Shown piece after piece: positions 1 to 7,849 of a stretch of 19,453 nucleotides of DNA; the stretch's first letter is position 1; each line of letters opens with the position of its first letter. Made by a program: the position numbers and the translations under genes. This stretch comes from DAIOFH01 sp036745875 (GTDB lineage: Bacteria; Planctomycetota; SZUA-567), in NCBI GenBank assembly GCA_036745875.1, contig DAIOFH010000074.1, positions 1 to 19,453 on the forward strand. The letters are read 5' to 3'. A model generated the notes under the pieces. The model saw nothing but the letters and a program-made list of their open reading frames with translations. It was not told where the DNA came from and made no database searches.

Positions 1-1
1 T

Positions 2-127
2 TTCGGAAATAAATTGGAAAAATACTTCCTACCTGCTCCGCTTTTGTTGATTTTTATGACTTTTTTACCCTTCTTCTTCCAAGTGCACTGGCATTCGCCA
101 CTAACCATCGCAGCTGGTTTGGGATAA
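2..127 (+). CDS. Possible C-terminal end of an upstream membrane protein (partial)
   Basis: An open frame enters from the left edge and runs 41 codons to TAA at 125-127. The peptide has a hydrophobic, leucine- and phenylalanine-rich stretch that looks like a membrane helix, then a short polar tail (HWHSPLTIAAG). No family is recognised. A frame this short at a window edge can occur by chance in AT-rich DNA, and its codons are less GC-ending than those of the real genes nearby. It stops just before the topA promoter, which is where an upstream gene would be expected to end. Confidence 0.3.
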   Translation, partial: FGNKLEKYFLPAPLLLIFMTFLPFFFQVHWHSPLTIAAGLG

Positions 128-132
128 AAAGC

Positions 133-160
133 TTGACATGTTGTGAACATTTATAATAAT
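133..160 (+). promoter_or_regulatory. Likely sigma-70 promoter of topA
   Basis: A perfect -35 box TTGACA at 133-138 is followed, after 16 bases, by AATAAT at 155-160, a five-of-six match to TATAAT. Transcription would begin near 167, giving a leader of about 135 bases. A small inverted repeat, ATGTT-GTG-AACAT at 138-150, lies in the spacer and could be an operator. A weaker alternative (TTGGCA at 173, TATTAA at 195) lies just downstream. The leader also holds a short CCGCT/AGCGG hairpin at 234-251. Confidence 0.5.
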
Positions 161-303
161 CCGCAACATTTGTTGGCAAAGCGAAAGGTAATGCTATTAA
201 TGGTATAAATACAAATTAATGTTTTGCTTTTTTCCGCTGATCCGAAAGCGGGACCGTTTTTCAATGTGGCGCGCGTACATGTTAAGAATGAGGAGACAAG
301 GTC

Positions 304-3108
304 GTGGCTGAACCAGAAAACAACAACGAAGAAATCAAGGATCTGGTCAATGAATTCGCCGGATTGCATGTCTCCCAATCTGCCCTGGAGGAGTCCCTAG
401 GCGTACGCGTCGACAGCATGACCGATTCCGATGCCGCCAATATGCGCCGCATTATCGCATATATGCGTCACGACAAACTCACCCTCTCGCGCGCAATCGC
501 CGCCGTCACCAAGGGTACGCGAATCATAAAGAAGACCCCGACCAAGGTCCAGGACCCGACAAAGCCAAAAAGAAAAGCGGCAGCCAAAACAGGTTCCGCC
601 ACCAAAACGGTTAAAAAAACGACTCCTGAAAATGATAGCCTCGACTCTGGCAACACGGAAGTCAGGAAAACCGCCACCCGGCGCTTCACTGGCGGCAAGG
701 ACAACCTGCTCATCGTCGAAAGCCCGGCCAAGGCTAAGACTATCAAAAAATTCCTCGGTGCCGACTTCACCGTCAAGGCATCCATGGGACACGTCAGGGA
801 TATCCCCAGCCGGGGCAAGGATCGTTCTGATATAGGCATTGATTTCCAAAACCACTATCAGCCATACTATGTTCCCATTGATTCAAGAGAAAAAGTCATC
901 AAGGAGTTGCGCACCGCCGCCGACAAGGCCAAACACGTTTTCCTTGCACCTGACCCGGACAGAGAAGGCGAGGCTATTGCATGGCATCTTAAGGAGGTGC
1001 TTGACCTACCTGACGATAGAGTGAGCCGCGTCACCTTTAACGCCATTACTAAATCCGCAGTCCGCGAAGCAATGCAGCACCCTGAGAGGGTCAATATGGA
1101 CCTGGTAAATGCCCAACAGGGCCGCCGCGTCCTCGACCGCATCGTCGGCTATCGCCTCTCCCCGTTCCTGTGGAAAAAAGTCACGAAGGGCCTGTCGGCC
1201 GGGCGAGTGCAGTCGGTCGCCGTCCGCATGGTGGCGGAACGTGAAAAGGAAATCCAGGCTTTCAACCCGGCCGAGTTTTGGCGCATCCGCTCCCTCATGG
1301 CGACCCAGGATACGGCGGAAGAGTTCAATACCGAGTTGATTGGCTGGCAGGGAAAACCCTTTGTCCTGGCCAGCGGCGACAAGAACAGCGGCCCTGTGCC
1401 CACCGCACCTGACGAAGCAACGGCGACAGCCATCGTCAAGGCGCTGGAAGGCAAGCCCGGCGTGGTGGCGGAAGTTGTCGAACGCGATGTCAAAGGCCGT
1501 CCCAGCCCGCCGTTCATCACGTCCAGCCTGCAACAGGCGGCGTCCAATGTGCTCAGGATCGGCGCACAACGCACCATGCGCATCGCGCAACAGCTTTATG
1601 AAGGCATTGAAATCCAGGGCGGTGAAGCGACCGGTCTTATCACCTATATGCGTACCGACTCCACCCGCATCGCCCCCGAGGCGATCACCGAAGTGCGTGA
1701 CTATATCACCCAGAATTTCAAGACGGACTATCTGCCGGAAAAGCCGAATTTCTATTCGAGCCGAAAAGGCGCGCAGGATGCGCACGAAGCCATCCGCCCG
1801 ACCTCGGTGTTCCTGACCCCGGACAGCATCAAGGAATACCTCTCCCCCGAACAGTTCCGCCTTTATGAACTGATATGGCGACGCTTTGTCTCGAGCCAGC
1901 TCGCCCCGGCCGAATACCGGGTCACCACGGCGAAAATCGCCGTTGGCGACGGTGTATTTGAAGCAAAGGGCAGGCGCGTGCTTTTTGACGGCCACACCAC
2001 CCTTTCCCCCGCCGCCGCCAAGAAGAAGAAAAAGGAAAAAGAAAAGGAAGACGCGGACGCTCCCGCGGAAGGCGAAGGCATCAACAATCAGGACGAGGAA
2101 CAGATCCTCCCGAAGCTGGAGCAGGATCAGTCCCTGAGCGTAAAGGATGTGACGCCCAGCCAGCACTTCACCCAGCCGCCCGTCCGCTTCACCGAAGCGA
2201 GCCTGGTGCGCGAACTGGAGAAGGAAGGCATCGGCCGCCCCTCCACCTACGCCCCGATTGTCCAGACGATACAGGAACGCGGTTATGTCAGGCAGGAGAA
2301 CCGCCGCTTCCATGCGACCCAGCTCGGCATGGCCGTCACGGGCATCCTGAAGGACAATTTCCCTGACATCATGGACATCAAGTTCACTGCGCAGATGGAG
2401 TCCGACCTTGACCGGGTTGAAGAAGGCGAAGTCAAGTGGGACAAGCTGGTGGACGGCTTCTACAAACCGTTCGACAAGCGCCTCAAGGACGCGATGGAAT
2501 CCACCCAGCCGCTGAAGGGCGTGCCCGCCCCCAATGGTGAGAAATGTCCGCAGTGTGAAAGCGACATGATGATCCGCTATTCCCAGCGCGGGGCGTTCCT
2601 CGGCTGTTCGCGCTATCCGGAATGCGCCGGTACCCGCCAGCTCCCCGGCGAGGAAGGCGAAAATGAACCGGACGACGCCGAACTCGAAGGCGAAGTCTGC
2701 CCGGACTGCGGCGCGCCGATGGTGAAAAAACGTTCGCGTTTTGGCGTTTTCCTCGCCTGTTCCTCCTATCCGAACTGCAAATGCACCCGTCCGATAGCCA
2801 AGAACGGCAAGGTGGTGAAGCTGCCCGATACGAAACGGGATTGCGAGAAATGCGGCAAACCGATGGTGGTGAAGTCGGGCCGTCGCGGGCCGTTCCTCGC
2901 CTGCTCCGGCTACCCGGAATGCCGCAACACCAAACACCTTGACAAAAACGGCGAAGTCGTTGACCTGCCGGAAATCAACGGCGTGACCTGCGAAAAATGC
3001 GGCTCGGAGATGATAGTGAGAATGAGCCGCAGAGGGCCGTTCCTTGCCTGCTCAGGTTACCCCAAATGCCGCAACGCCAAACCGATTCCCAAGGAAGAAC
3101 CGGTGTAA
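304..3108 (+). CDS. topA: DNA topoisomerase I (type IA), with N-terminal extension and four zinc ribbons
   Basis: Relaxes negatively supercoiled DNA by single-strand cleavage and passage. The 934-residue protein starts at GTG 304 with AGGAG at 291-295. Residues 1-130 are an extension not usual in TopA: a helical part (about 8-70) and a Lys/Thr-rich linker. The TOPRIM domain starts near 134 with LLIVESPAKAKTI (catalytic Glu139) and has DPDREGE (Asp217, Asp219, Glu221). The active-site tyrosine is Tyr448 in GLITYMRTDST. A charged Lys/Glu insert lies at about 571-610. Four CxxC zinc ribbons follow, from Cys748, Cys799, Cys847 and Cys896, each with a GxFLxC core. The gene is intact and appears monocistronic, with a promoter at 133-160 and a terminator at 3136-3170. 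The identification is secure; only the role of the extension is unknown. Confidence 0.98.
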   Translation: MAEPENNNEEIKDLVNEFAGLHVSQSALEESLGVRVDSMTDSDAANMRRIIAYMRHDKLTLSRAIAAVTKGTRIIKKTPTKVQDPTKPKRKAAAKTGSATKTVKKTTPENDSLDSGNTEVRKTATRRFTGGKDNLLIVESPAKAKTIKKFLGADFTVKASMGHVRDIPSRGKDRSDIGIDFQNHYQPYYVPIDSREKVIKELRTAADKAKHVFLAPDPDREGEAIAWHLKEVLDLPDDRVSRVTFNAITKSAVREAMQHPERVNMDLVNAQQGRRVLDRIVGYRLSPFLWKKVTKGLSAGRVQSVAVRMVAEREKEIQAFNPAEFWRIRSLMATQDTAEEFNTELIGWQGKPFVLASGDKNSGPVPTAPDEATATAIVKALEGKPGVVAEVVERDVKGRPSPPFITSSLQQAASNVLRIGAQRTMRIAQQLYEGIEIQGGEATGLITYMRTDSTRIAPEAITEVRDYITQNFKTDYLPEKPNFYSSRKGAQDAHEAIRPTSVFLTPDSIKEYLSPEQFRLYELIWRRFVSSQLAPAEYRVTTAKIAVGDGVFEAKGRRVLFDGHTTLSPAAAKKKKKEKEKEDADAPAEGEGINNQDEEQILPKLEQDQSLSVKDVTPSQHFTQPPVRFTEASLVRELEKEGIGRPSTYAPIVQTIQERGYVRQENRRFHATQLGMAVTGILKDNFPDIMDIKFTAQMESDLDRVEEGEVKWDKLVDGFYKPFDKRLKDAMESTQPLKGVPAPNGEKCPQCESDMMIRYSQRGAFLGCSRYPECAGTRQLPGEEGENEPDDAELEGEVCPDCGAPMVKKRSRFGVFLACSSYPNCKCTRPIAKNGKVVKLPDTKRDCEKCGKPMVVKSGRRGPFLACSGYPECRNTKHLDKNGEVVDLPEINGVTCEKCGSEMIVRMSRRGPFLACSGYPKCRNAKPIPKEEPV

Positions 3109-3135
3109 TCGGCGCGGTATTCCTTTATCATGCAC

Positions 3136-3170
3136 ATGACCTTTCAGCGATCTGAAAGGTCATTTTTTTT
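3136..3170 (+). terminator. Rho-independent terminator of topA
   Basis: A perfect 12-bp stem (3136-3147 with 3152-3163) closes on a CGAT loop and runs directly into eight T residues. It lies 27 bases after the topA stop, so it ends the topA transcript and separates it from the trmO-like gene. Confidence 0.93.
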
Positions 3171-3246
3171 CTATTGAAGTATTGTGAAAGTGTTTTTAGA
3201 CTGCTCCCTTGTCCTCGATTCCATCTTTTTTCCAAGGGAGAATATT

Positions 3247-3735
3247 ATGAATAAAATGAGTATCAGTGCAGTTGGTGCAATTGAAATCAAGAATAACAAA
3301 ACACGTATCGTTTTGGAAAAGCCGTATGCCACAGCATTGAAAGGTTTGGACGGGTTCAGCCATATAAATATTTTGTGGTGGTGCAATGATTTTGACAAGC
3401 CGCAATGCCGGCAAACTCTGATGACGCATGTGCCCTACAAAAACGTCGCAAGCGAAATGGGTATTTTTGCCACACGGTCGCCACAGCGTCCGAATCCGAT
3501 TGCATTATCGGTCGCCCAAATTCTTGACATTGATTACGACGCGGGAAAAATCCTTGTTTCATACGTTGATGCAAACAATATGAGCCCGGTCATCGATCTG
3601 AAACCATGTACCCCGTGCCTTGATAGGGTTGAGAGCCCCATCATTCCCCAATGGTGCGCCCATTGGCCCAAATCGCTGGAGGAATCGGCGATTTTTGACT
3701 GGGAAGAAGAGTTCGACCAATCCTGTGGCGAATGA
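3247..3735 (+). CDS. trmO: TrmO/TsaA-family tRNA (t6A37) N6-methyltransferase-like protein
   Basis: TrmO proteins use S-adenosylmethionine to methylate N6-threonylcarbamoyladenosine at position 37 of certain tRNAs. The chosen ATG 3247 has AAGGGAG directly upstream at 3234-3240; a GTG in frame at 3184 lacks such support. The 162-residue product matches the compact TsaA fold: N-terminal beta strands, LDGFSHINILWW at 34-45, and the family signature GIFATRSPQRPNPIALS at 72-88. Oddly, the usual KPYxPY-type motif reads KPCTPC, with Cys121 and Cys124 replacing the tyrosines; Cys46, Cys54 and Cys137 add to an unusual cysteine content. The stop codon touches the stop of the convergent iron-transporter gene. 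Family membership is firm; the exact tRNA substrate is inferred. Confidence 0.88.
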   Translation: MNKMSISAVGAIEIKNNKTRIVLEKPYATALKGLDGFSHINILWWCNDFDKPQCRQTLMTHVPYKNVASEMGIFATRSPQRPNPIALSVAQILDIDYDAGKILVSYVDANNMSPVIDLKPCTPCLDRVESPIIPQWCAHWPKSLEESAIFDWEEEFDQSCGE

Positions 3736-4641
3736 TTATAGTTCGACCCCCAGAACGCTTTTCGCCAGCAGGCCGATAACGAACGAGATGACCGCGACGC
3801 CAAGGCTGATCGCAGCCATTTCGACGAATCGCCGCCAGAACGGCAAAGATTTGGCAACGGAAATATAGTAATTGAAAAAGAAAATGATAAAGACCACGAC
3901 AGCAAGCATGGTCACCAGCGCCGCCGGATACATGTCGTGCGGATAGATAAGATAAGGCAGTACCAGCAATACCACGGTGACAAGATAGGCGATCCCGGTA
4001 TAGAGGCAGGACTTGAACGCTTCCGGATTGTTGTTCGCACGTTCCGCCAGGTAGTTCGAAGCCGCCATGGAGAGGGTGGCTGAGATGCCGGTGATAATGC
4101 CGGCGAGGGCGACAATGCGGTTGTCGGCAAGTGCGAAGGTCAACCCGGCGATGGTGCCGGTCAATTCCACAAGCGCGTCGTTCAGGCCGAGAACCATTGC
4201 GCCGACATAATGCAGACGTTCCTCGTCCAACATATCGTGGAGCGTCTGTTCATGCGCCTCTTCCTGGGTGACGATATTTTTTGCCTCGGGGATGTCCGGA
4301 ATCAGCGGGACATAGCCGAGCGCAGTCGATGTTTCGCCCTTTTCCATAACCTTGATGACAAAAGTATAGCCGAAAAAGAAGGTCAGGACGGTATAGAACC
4401 AGATCCGCAAAACTTTCGCCTTCGCCGCCAGCCCGCTATAGCGCTGCCATACGGCCGCGTGCTCGCCCTCGTCGTTGGCGATACGAAGAAGCACTGCCTT
4501 GTTGTCCGGATTTTTTTCCATCTTCGCCATGTTGAGATAGATCCGGCGGTCGGTCAGTTCGTTCTGCTGGAACTTGACGAGTATCTTTTTGGTGGCGTCG
4601 CTGATCTGTTTTTGTCGCATTACAGCAGTCATTTTCTTCAT
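3736..4641 (-). CDS. Ferritin-like/VIT1 fusion iron transporter (Er-VIT1, MbfA-like)
   Basis: The 301-residue protein joins a rubrerythrin-type di-iron domain to a VIT1/CCC1 membrane transporter. The N-terminal part carries ferritin ligands: Glu28, the ExxH pair Glu58/His61 (DEGEH) and the second ExxH Glu127/His130 (EEAH). A hydrophobic helix lies at about 80-97. The VIT1 part starts near 145 with YVGAMVLGLNDALVELTG, then AGIITGISATLSMAASNYLAERA and further membrane helices to the C terminus. Known fusions of this type export or sequester iron and protect against iron and peroxide stress, so that role is inferred here. The start is uncertain: Met4 (4632) has better ribosome-binding spacing than Met1. 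I see no clear Fur or Irr box upstream. Confidence 0.9.
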   Translation of the reverse strand: MKKMTAVMRQKQISDATKKILVKFQQNELTDRRIYLNMAKMEKNPDNKAVLLRIANDEGEHAAVWQRYSGLAAKAKVLRIWFYTVLTFFFGYTFVIKVMEKGETSTALGYVPLIPDIPEAKNIVTQEEAHEQTLHDMLDEERLHYVGAMVLGLNDALVELTGTIAGLTFALADNRIVALAGIITGISATLSMAASNYLAERANNNPEAFKSCLYTGIAYLVTVVLLVLPYLIYPHDMYPAALVTMLAVVVFIIFFFNYYISVAKSLPFWRRFVEMAAISLGVAVISFVIGLLAKSVLGVEL

Positions 4642-4717
4642 TCCGATTCAATTGGGTTGACCGACAGATTAACGTACCATGTATGGGATGGAAAGTAAAG
4701 CTCTCTTCCAGCAGTCT

Positions 4718-4755
4718 AAAAATGCCTATGGCCCGAACCAAAGTCCGGGCCATAG
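4718..4755 (-). terminator. Rho-independent terminator of the chemoreceptor gene
   Basis: Read on the minus strand, a perfect 10-bp stem (CTATGGCCCG with CGGGCCATAG, 10-base loop) is followed two bases later by ATTTTT. It lies 23 bases after the stop of the chemoreceptor gene and separates it from the iron transporter gene downstream on the same strand. Confidence 0.85.
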
Positions 4756-4778
4756 CTGCGAATCGCGCTGAAGCCGCT

Positions 4779-7493
4779 TTATTTACCGAATTTCTGGATT
4801 GCTTTGACCGTATCGCCGGTGGCCAGGCGGAAATGCGAAATCATCTGATTCAGTTCGTCGGCCTGCCTCGACAGTGTGACTGCCGAAGACGCCATTTCAT
4901 TGGCGTTGTGGGAATTGCCGTGGGTCACATCCTCGATGCGGCCAAGGCTGTCGACAATATTGGAAACAGCCGATGACTGCTTGCGGGAAGCATCGACAAT
5001 GCTTTCAAACAACTTGGCGACCTGCGCCGTCGTTTCCACGATGTCCTGGAATTCCCTGTCGGAATGATCGGCCAATTTCGCCCCGCCTTCCATAAGGGTC
5101 AGCATGGATTCGACCATCTCGCTCGTCTCGTGGGCAGCCTTGGCCGAACGGGCCGCGAGGTTCCTCACCTCTTCCGCCACCACCGAGAAGCCCCTGCCAT
5201 GATGCCCCGCCCTCGCCGCTTCCACTGACGCGTTCAAGGCGAGGAGGTTGGTCTGGAAAGCGATGTCGTCGATCAGTTTGGCGACGGTAGCGATCTGCTT
5301 GCCCGCCTGTTGAATTTTCGCCATGCTTGCCGCAAGTTCGGCGACGGAGGCATAACCGCGCTGAGCCGAGGTTCGACTCGTGACGGCGAGGTCGTTCGCA
5401 TTCTGCGCGTGATGGGCGTTTTCCTGCGCCTGCTTGTCGACGGTGACGACGGAATCCGATATTTCCTTCAGGACCACCTCAGACGTATTCACGCCCTGGG
5501 AAAGGGACACGGAGGCGTCTGAGATCGAAGCGGCGCCGTGGCCTATTTCCTCGATCGCCTGGTTGACTTGCCTGAGAGCATTGTTGTTTATATGCACCAT
5601 GGCGTTCAAGGCCTTGCCGAGAAGGTCCTGTTCTGAGCGCAACGGAATCGATTTGGTGTAATCGCCGGTGGCGATGGCATTGGCCATTTCCAATTCATCC
5701 TGCCTGGCGGTGGTCAGGTCATGGAGCGACCGGGCCAGGAGCCCGATTTCGTCATAGCGTTGTTGATCCGCTTCCGGGACGTCCGAATGGACCAAGTCGC
5801 CAATGGCCAGACGGGACATGTGGTTTGCCATGCGCTTGACCGGACCGCTGATGCCCCAGGCCATCCAGACGGCGATGAAGATGACGATCACCGTGAGGAT
5901 CGCCGTGGTGATGATAAGGCGGGTGACTGTGCTGGTCATGTTTTCCTCGATGGAATAAACCAGCTTCGCCTCCGTTTCCCGTGCCGGCTTGGTGAAATAC
6001 TCGAGCCCCGAGCCAATAGCCACAAAGCCGAAGCCGCGCCGGGAAAAACCATTCTCGGACGACGGAGCGTATTGTCCGGTGTAATACGGGATCGCGGCTG
6101 CAGTGTTCAGCTTGTACAATCCGCTCCACAGGATATAGAACGAACCGGAGCCGCCGTCTTTGGTGAGGTCCATCCAGCCGGTGCACTGGGGCGCGTTGTT
6201 GAGATATCGCCCGTCAAGGCCGGCGAGGCCGGCGCGGGTGAGCTCGGGAGCGGGCTTTTTCAGGCGGGACTGTTCGAAAAAGGTCGGGTAATTCTTGAGG
6301 TAGTCAAACCATTTTTTGACGCCGCTTTGTTTCCAACCGGTGTAGAGGGACGACTCGAGCCACGGAACCTGCGGATCGCCGGTCTCGGGGTCGAAGCCGA
6401 CGATAGAGTGGTGCCGGGGATGGCAGATGCTCCTGCATTGGTAGTCCCAGATGAAGGCGTAATTGCCTTCAAATGCCGATGGGAGCTGGGTGTAGCGTTC
6501 GTCCATCGGCGTGATATGGTCGACAAATTCCATGATATGGTCATGGTTCAGCGCAAGGGTGACATAACCGACCACCTTGCCCAATTTATCCGTGACCGGG
6601 GTCGCCCAGCGGACAATGCCTTCGAAGCGTCGACCGTTCGGGTTTTCCTTGCCGGAATAGGCCTGCTCCTCCGGCTTGTAGGGAATGTCGTAGCCGCGAT
6701 CCTTTGCCGCCTTGGATACGATGTCCGGAGTGTACATTCCGATGTAGTTCGAGCCGATATAGGAGCCGATCACATCGGAAACATAGAGCTCGCCCGGCTT
6801 CAACTTTCCCAGTTGCGGATAATACGTTTCCGCCCTGATATAGGTGTTTTCCCGTTTTGATACGTCCTTTGCGGTCGAATCCGGCTTGAAGCGCTGCTTC
6901 GTGGTATCGGCGGCTACGACCTTGACCAGCTCCTTCCCCGAGAGATCGATATAGGTGACTTCATCGTAAATGGGCGCGAGGAAATATTCGAACGGTTCAC
7001 GCGGGATTGAGTGAAAGCCGTTCATATCGTTATTCTCGGTATTGGTTGAGACCCCGCCTTTTTCAGCTTTCGGCGGGTCGGCATTGACCCAGGATTTCCC
7101 GTCGGCGGCAAGCTGCCATTTTCCTGGCCGGATCAGGCGTCCCTTGATGCTGCTGATAAAGGCTCGATAATTTTCTTCCGTCGGTTCGACGTTAGCCAAG
7201 TACAAAGCGTCCCGGTCGCGGGCATAGAGAAAATCCGCTACCCGCAGGGCAGTATCGGTGGACATGCGTTCGATATTTTTGACCGCACTGTCGTTCAGGG
7301 AGGCGGTGGAGTCGGTAACGGCGATTTCGCGAAGGGTGTCGCCGAGAATTTCAAATTGGTGCCAGGCAATCACAGTGAGGAGGATCAGCGGTATCACCTT
7401 GACAAGAAGAAAGATGACGATAAGCTTCGTCTGCATGTTCATGCCGTATTTGCCGAACAGGTTGTCGATGACATTAAGGTTATGCTTACTCAT
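4779..7493 (-). CDS. Methyl-accepting chemotaxis protein with large Cache-like sensor
   Basis: An inner-membrane chemoreceptor of 904 residues that would signal through CheW/CheA to the flagellar motor. TM1 is at about 21-44, an extracytoplasmic sensor spans about 48-523, TM2 is at 525-547, HAMP follows at about 548-593 and a second HAMP-like unit at 604-640. The signalling hairpin tip is canonical: DDIAFQTNLLALNASVEAAR from 742, then FSVVAEEVRNLAARS. The sensor looks like a double-Cache fold (membrane-distal YIDLSGKELVKV at 181-192, APIYDEV, and a second unit to about 500), but I assign it by style only. It contains CRSICHPRHH at 353-362, a CX3CH motif, and a third cysteine at 437. No CheR-tethering pentapeptide is seen at the C terminus. 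The start ATG has AAGAGG six bases upstream. It is transcribed alone, divergent from hpt. Confidence 0.95.
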   Translation of the reverse strand: MSKHNLNVIDNLFGKYGMNMQTKLIVIFLLVKVIPLILLTVIAWHQFEILGDTLREIAVTDSTASLNDSAVKNIERMSTDTALRVADFLYARDRDALYLANVEPTEENYRAFISSIKGRLIRPGKWQLAADGKSWVNADPPKAEKGGVSTNTENNDMNGFHSIPREPFEYFLAPIYDEVTYIDLSGKELVKVVAADTTKQRFKPDSTAKDVSKRENTYIRAETYYPQLGKLKPGELYVSDVIGSYIGSNYIGMYTPDIVSKAAKDRGYDIPYKPEEQAYSGKENPNGRRFEGIVRWATPVTDKLGKVVGYVTLALNHDHIMEFVDHITPMDERYTQLPSAFEGNYAFIWDYQCRSICHPRHHSIVGFDPETGDPQVPWLESSLYTGWKQSGVKKWFDYLKNYPTFFEQSRLKKPAPELTRAGLAGLDGRYLNNAPQCTGWMDLTKDGGSGSFYILWSGLYKLNTAAAIPYYTGQYAPSSENGFSRRGFGFVAIGSGLEYFTKPARETEAKLVYSIEENMTSTVTRLIITTAILTVIVIFIAVWMAWGISGPVKRMANHMSRLAIGDLVHSDVPEADQQRYDEIGLLARSLHDLTTARQDELEMANAIATGDYTKSIPLRSEQDLLGKALNAMVHINNNALRQVNQAIEEIGHGAASISDASVSLSQGVNTSEVVLKEISDSVVTVDKQAQENAHHAQNANDLAVTSRTSAQRGYASVAELAASMAKIQQAGKQIATVAKLIDDIAFQTNLLALNASVEAARAGHHGRGFSVVAEEVRNLAARSAKAAHETSEMVESMLTLMEGGAKLADHSDREFQDIVETTAQVAKLFESIVDASRKQSSAVSNIVDSLGRIEDVTHGNSHNANEMASSAVTLSRQADELNQMISHFRLATGDTVKAIQKFGK

Positions 7494-7849
7494 ATATGCC
7501 TCTTGTGTCTCGCATTACGAGGTTATGCTTGGTGAATGTATTCTACAAGTATTCTCATTCCTATACACGCAAATTGAAGCAATGCGATGTGGTAGATTCG
7601 ATTGTATGAGATTATACTCGTTTGTGATTTGTCCAACAATGATTATTTTACCGAAAACAAGTTTCTTCCCGTCACGAAATATGCACTCCCCAGGGCATGT
7701 TTTACCGAGTAGAAAATCAAGCACAATATCATGCGGAAAGGCTTTGAGTTTTTCCAAAAGGCATTATAGTATGGTATAGTGTATTCGGTTGTTATTCTCA
7801 TGTTGTGAGAATGTGGAAAAATGTGGATCAGTTATGGTGAGGACAAGAT
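7494..7849. other. Divergent intergenic region between chemoreceptor and hpt
   Basis: An AT-rich spacer of 356 bases with no convincing gene. It must hold the promoters of both divergent genes. A weak hpt promoter candidate is TTGAGT at 7744-7749 with TATAGT at 7765-7770 (15-base spacer); a second TATAGT lies at 7775-7780. An 11-base direct repeat, AGGTTATGCTT, occurs at 7477-7487 (inside the chemoreceptor start region) and at 7520-7530. The perfect dyad at 7794-7812 is listed separately. Confidence 0.5.
7794..7812. promoter_or_regulatory. Perfect 7-bp dyad in the hpt leader (operator or hairpin)
   Basis: ATTCTCA and TGAGAAT are exact inverted copies separated by TGTTG. The dyad lies just downstream of the candidate -10 boxes and 38 bases before the hpt start, so it could be a repressor site or a leader hairpin. 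Two AATGTGGA direct repeats follow at once. No T-run follows, so it is not a terminator. Confidence 0.4.

Noticed and set aside
1006..2937. A 643-codon open frame on the minus strand inside topA
   Set aside because: It is antisense to a gene with all type IA topoisomerase motifs; the protein is low-complexity, shows no family and arises from GC-biased third positions of topA.
5721..6860. A 379-codon open frame on the plus strand inside the chemoreceptor gene
   Set aside because: It is antisense to an intact chemoreceptor with canonical domains and has no recognisable product.
7515..7757. An 80-codon minus-strand frame in the chemoreceptor/hpt spacer
   Set aside because: No ribosome binding site, AT-rich codon use unlike the neighbours, and it overlaps promoter-like sequence.
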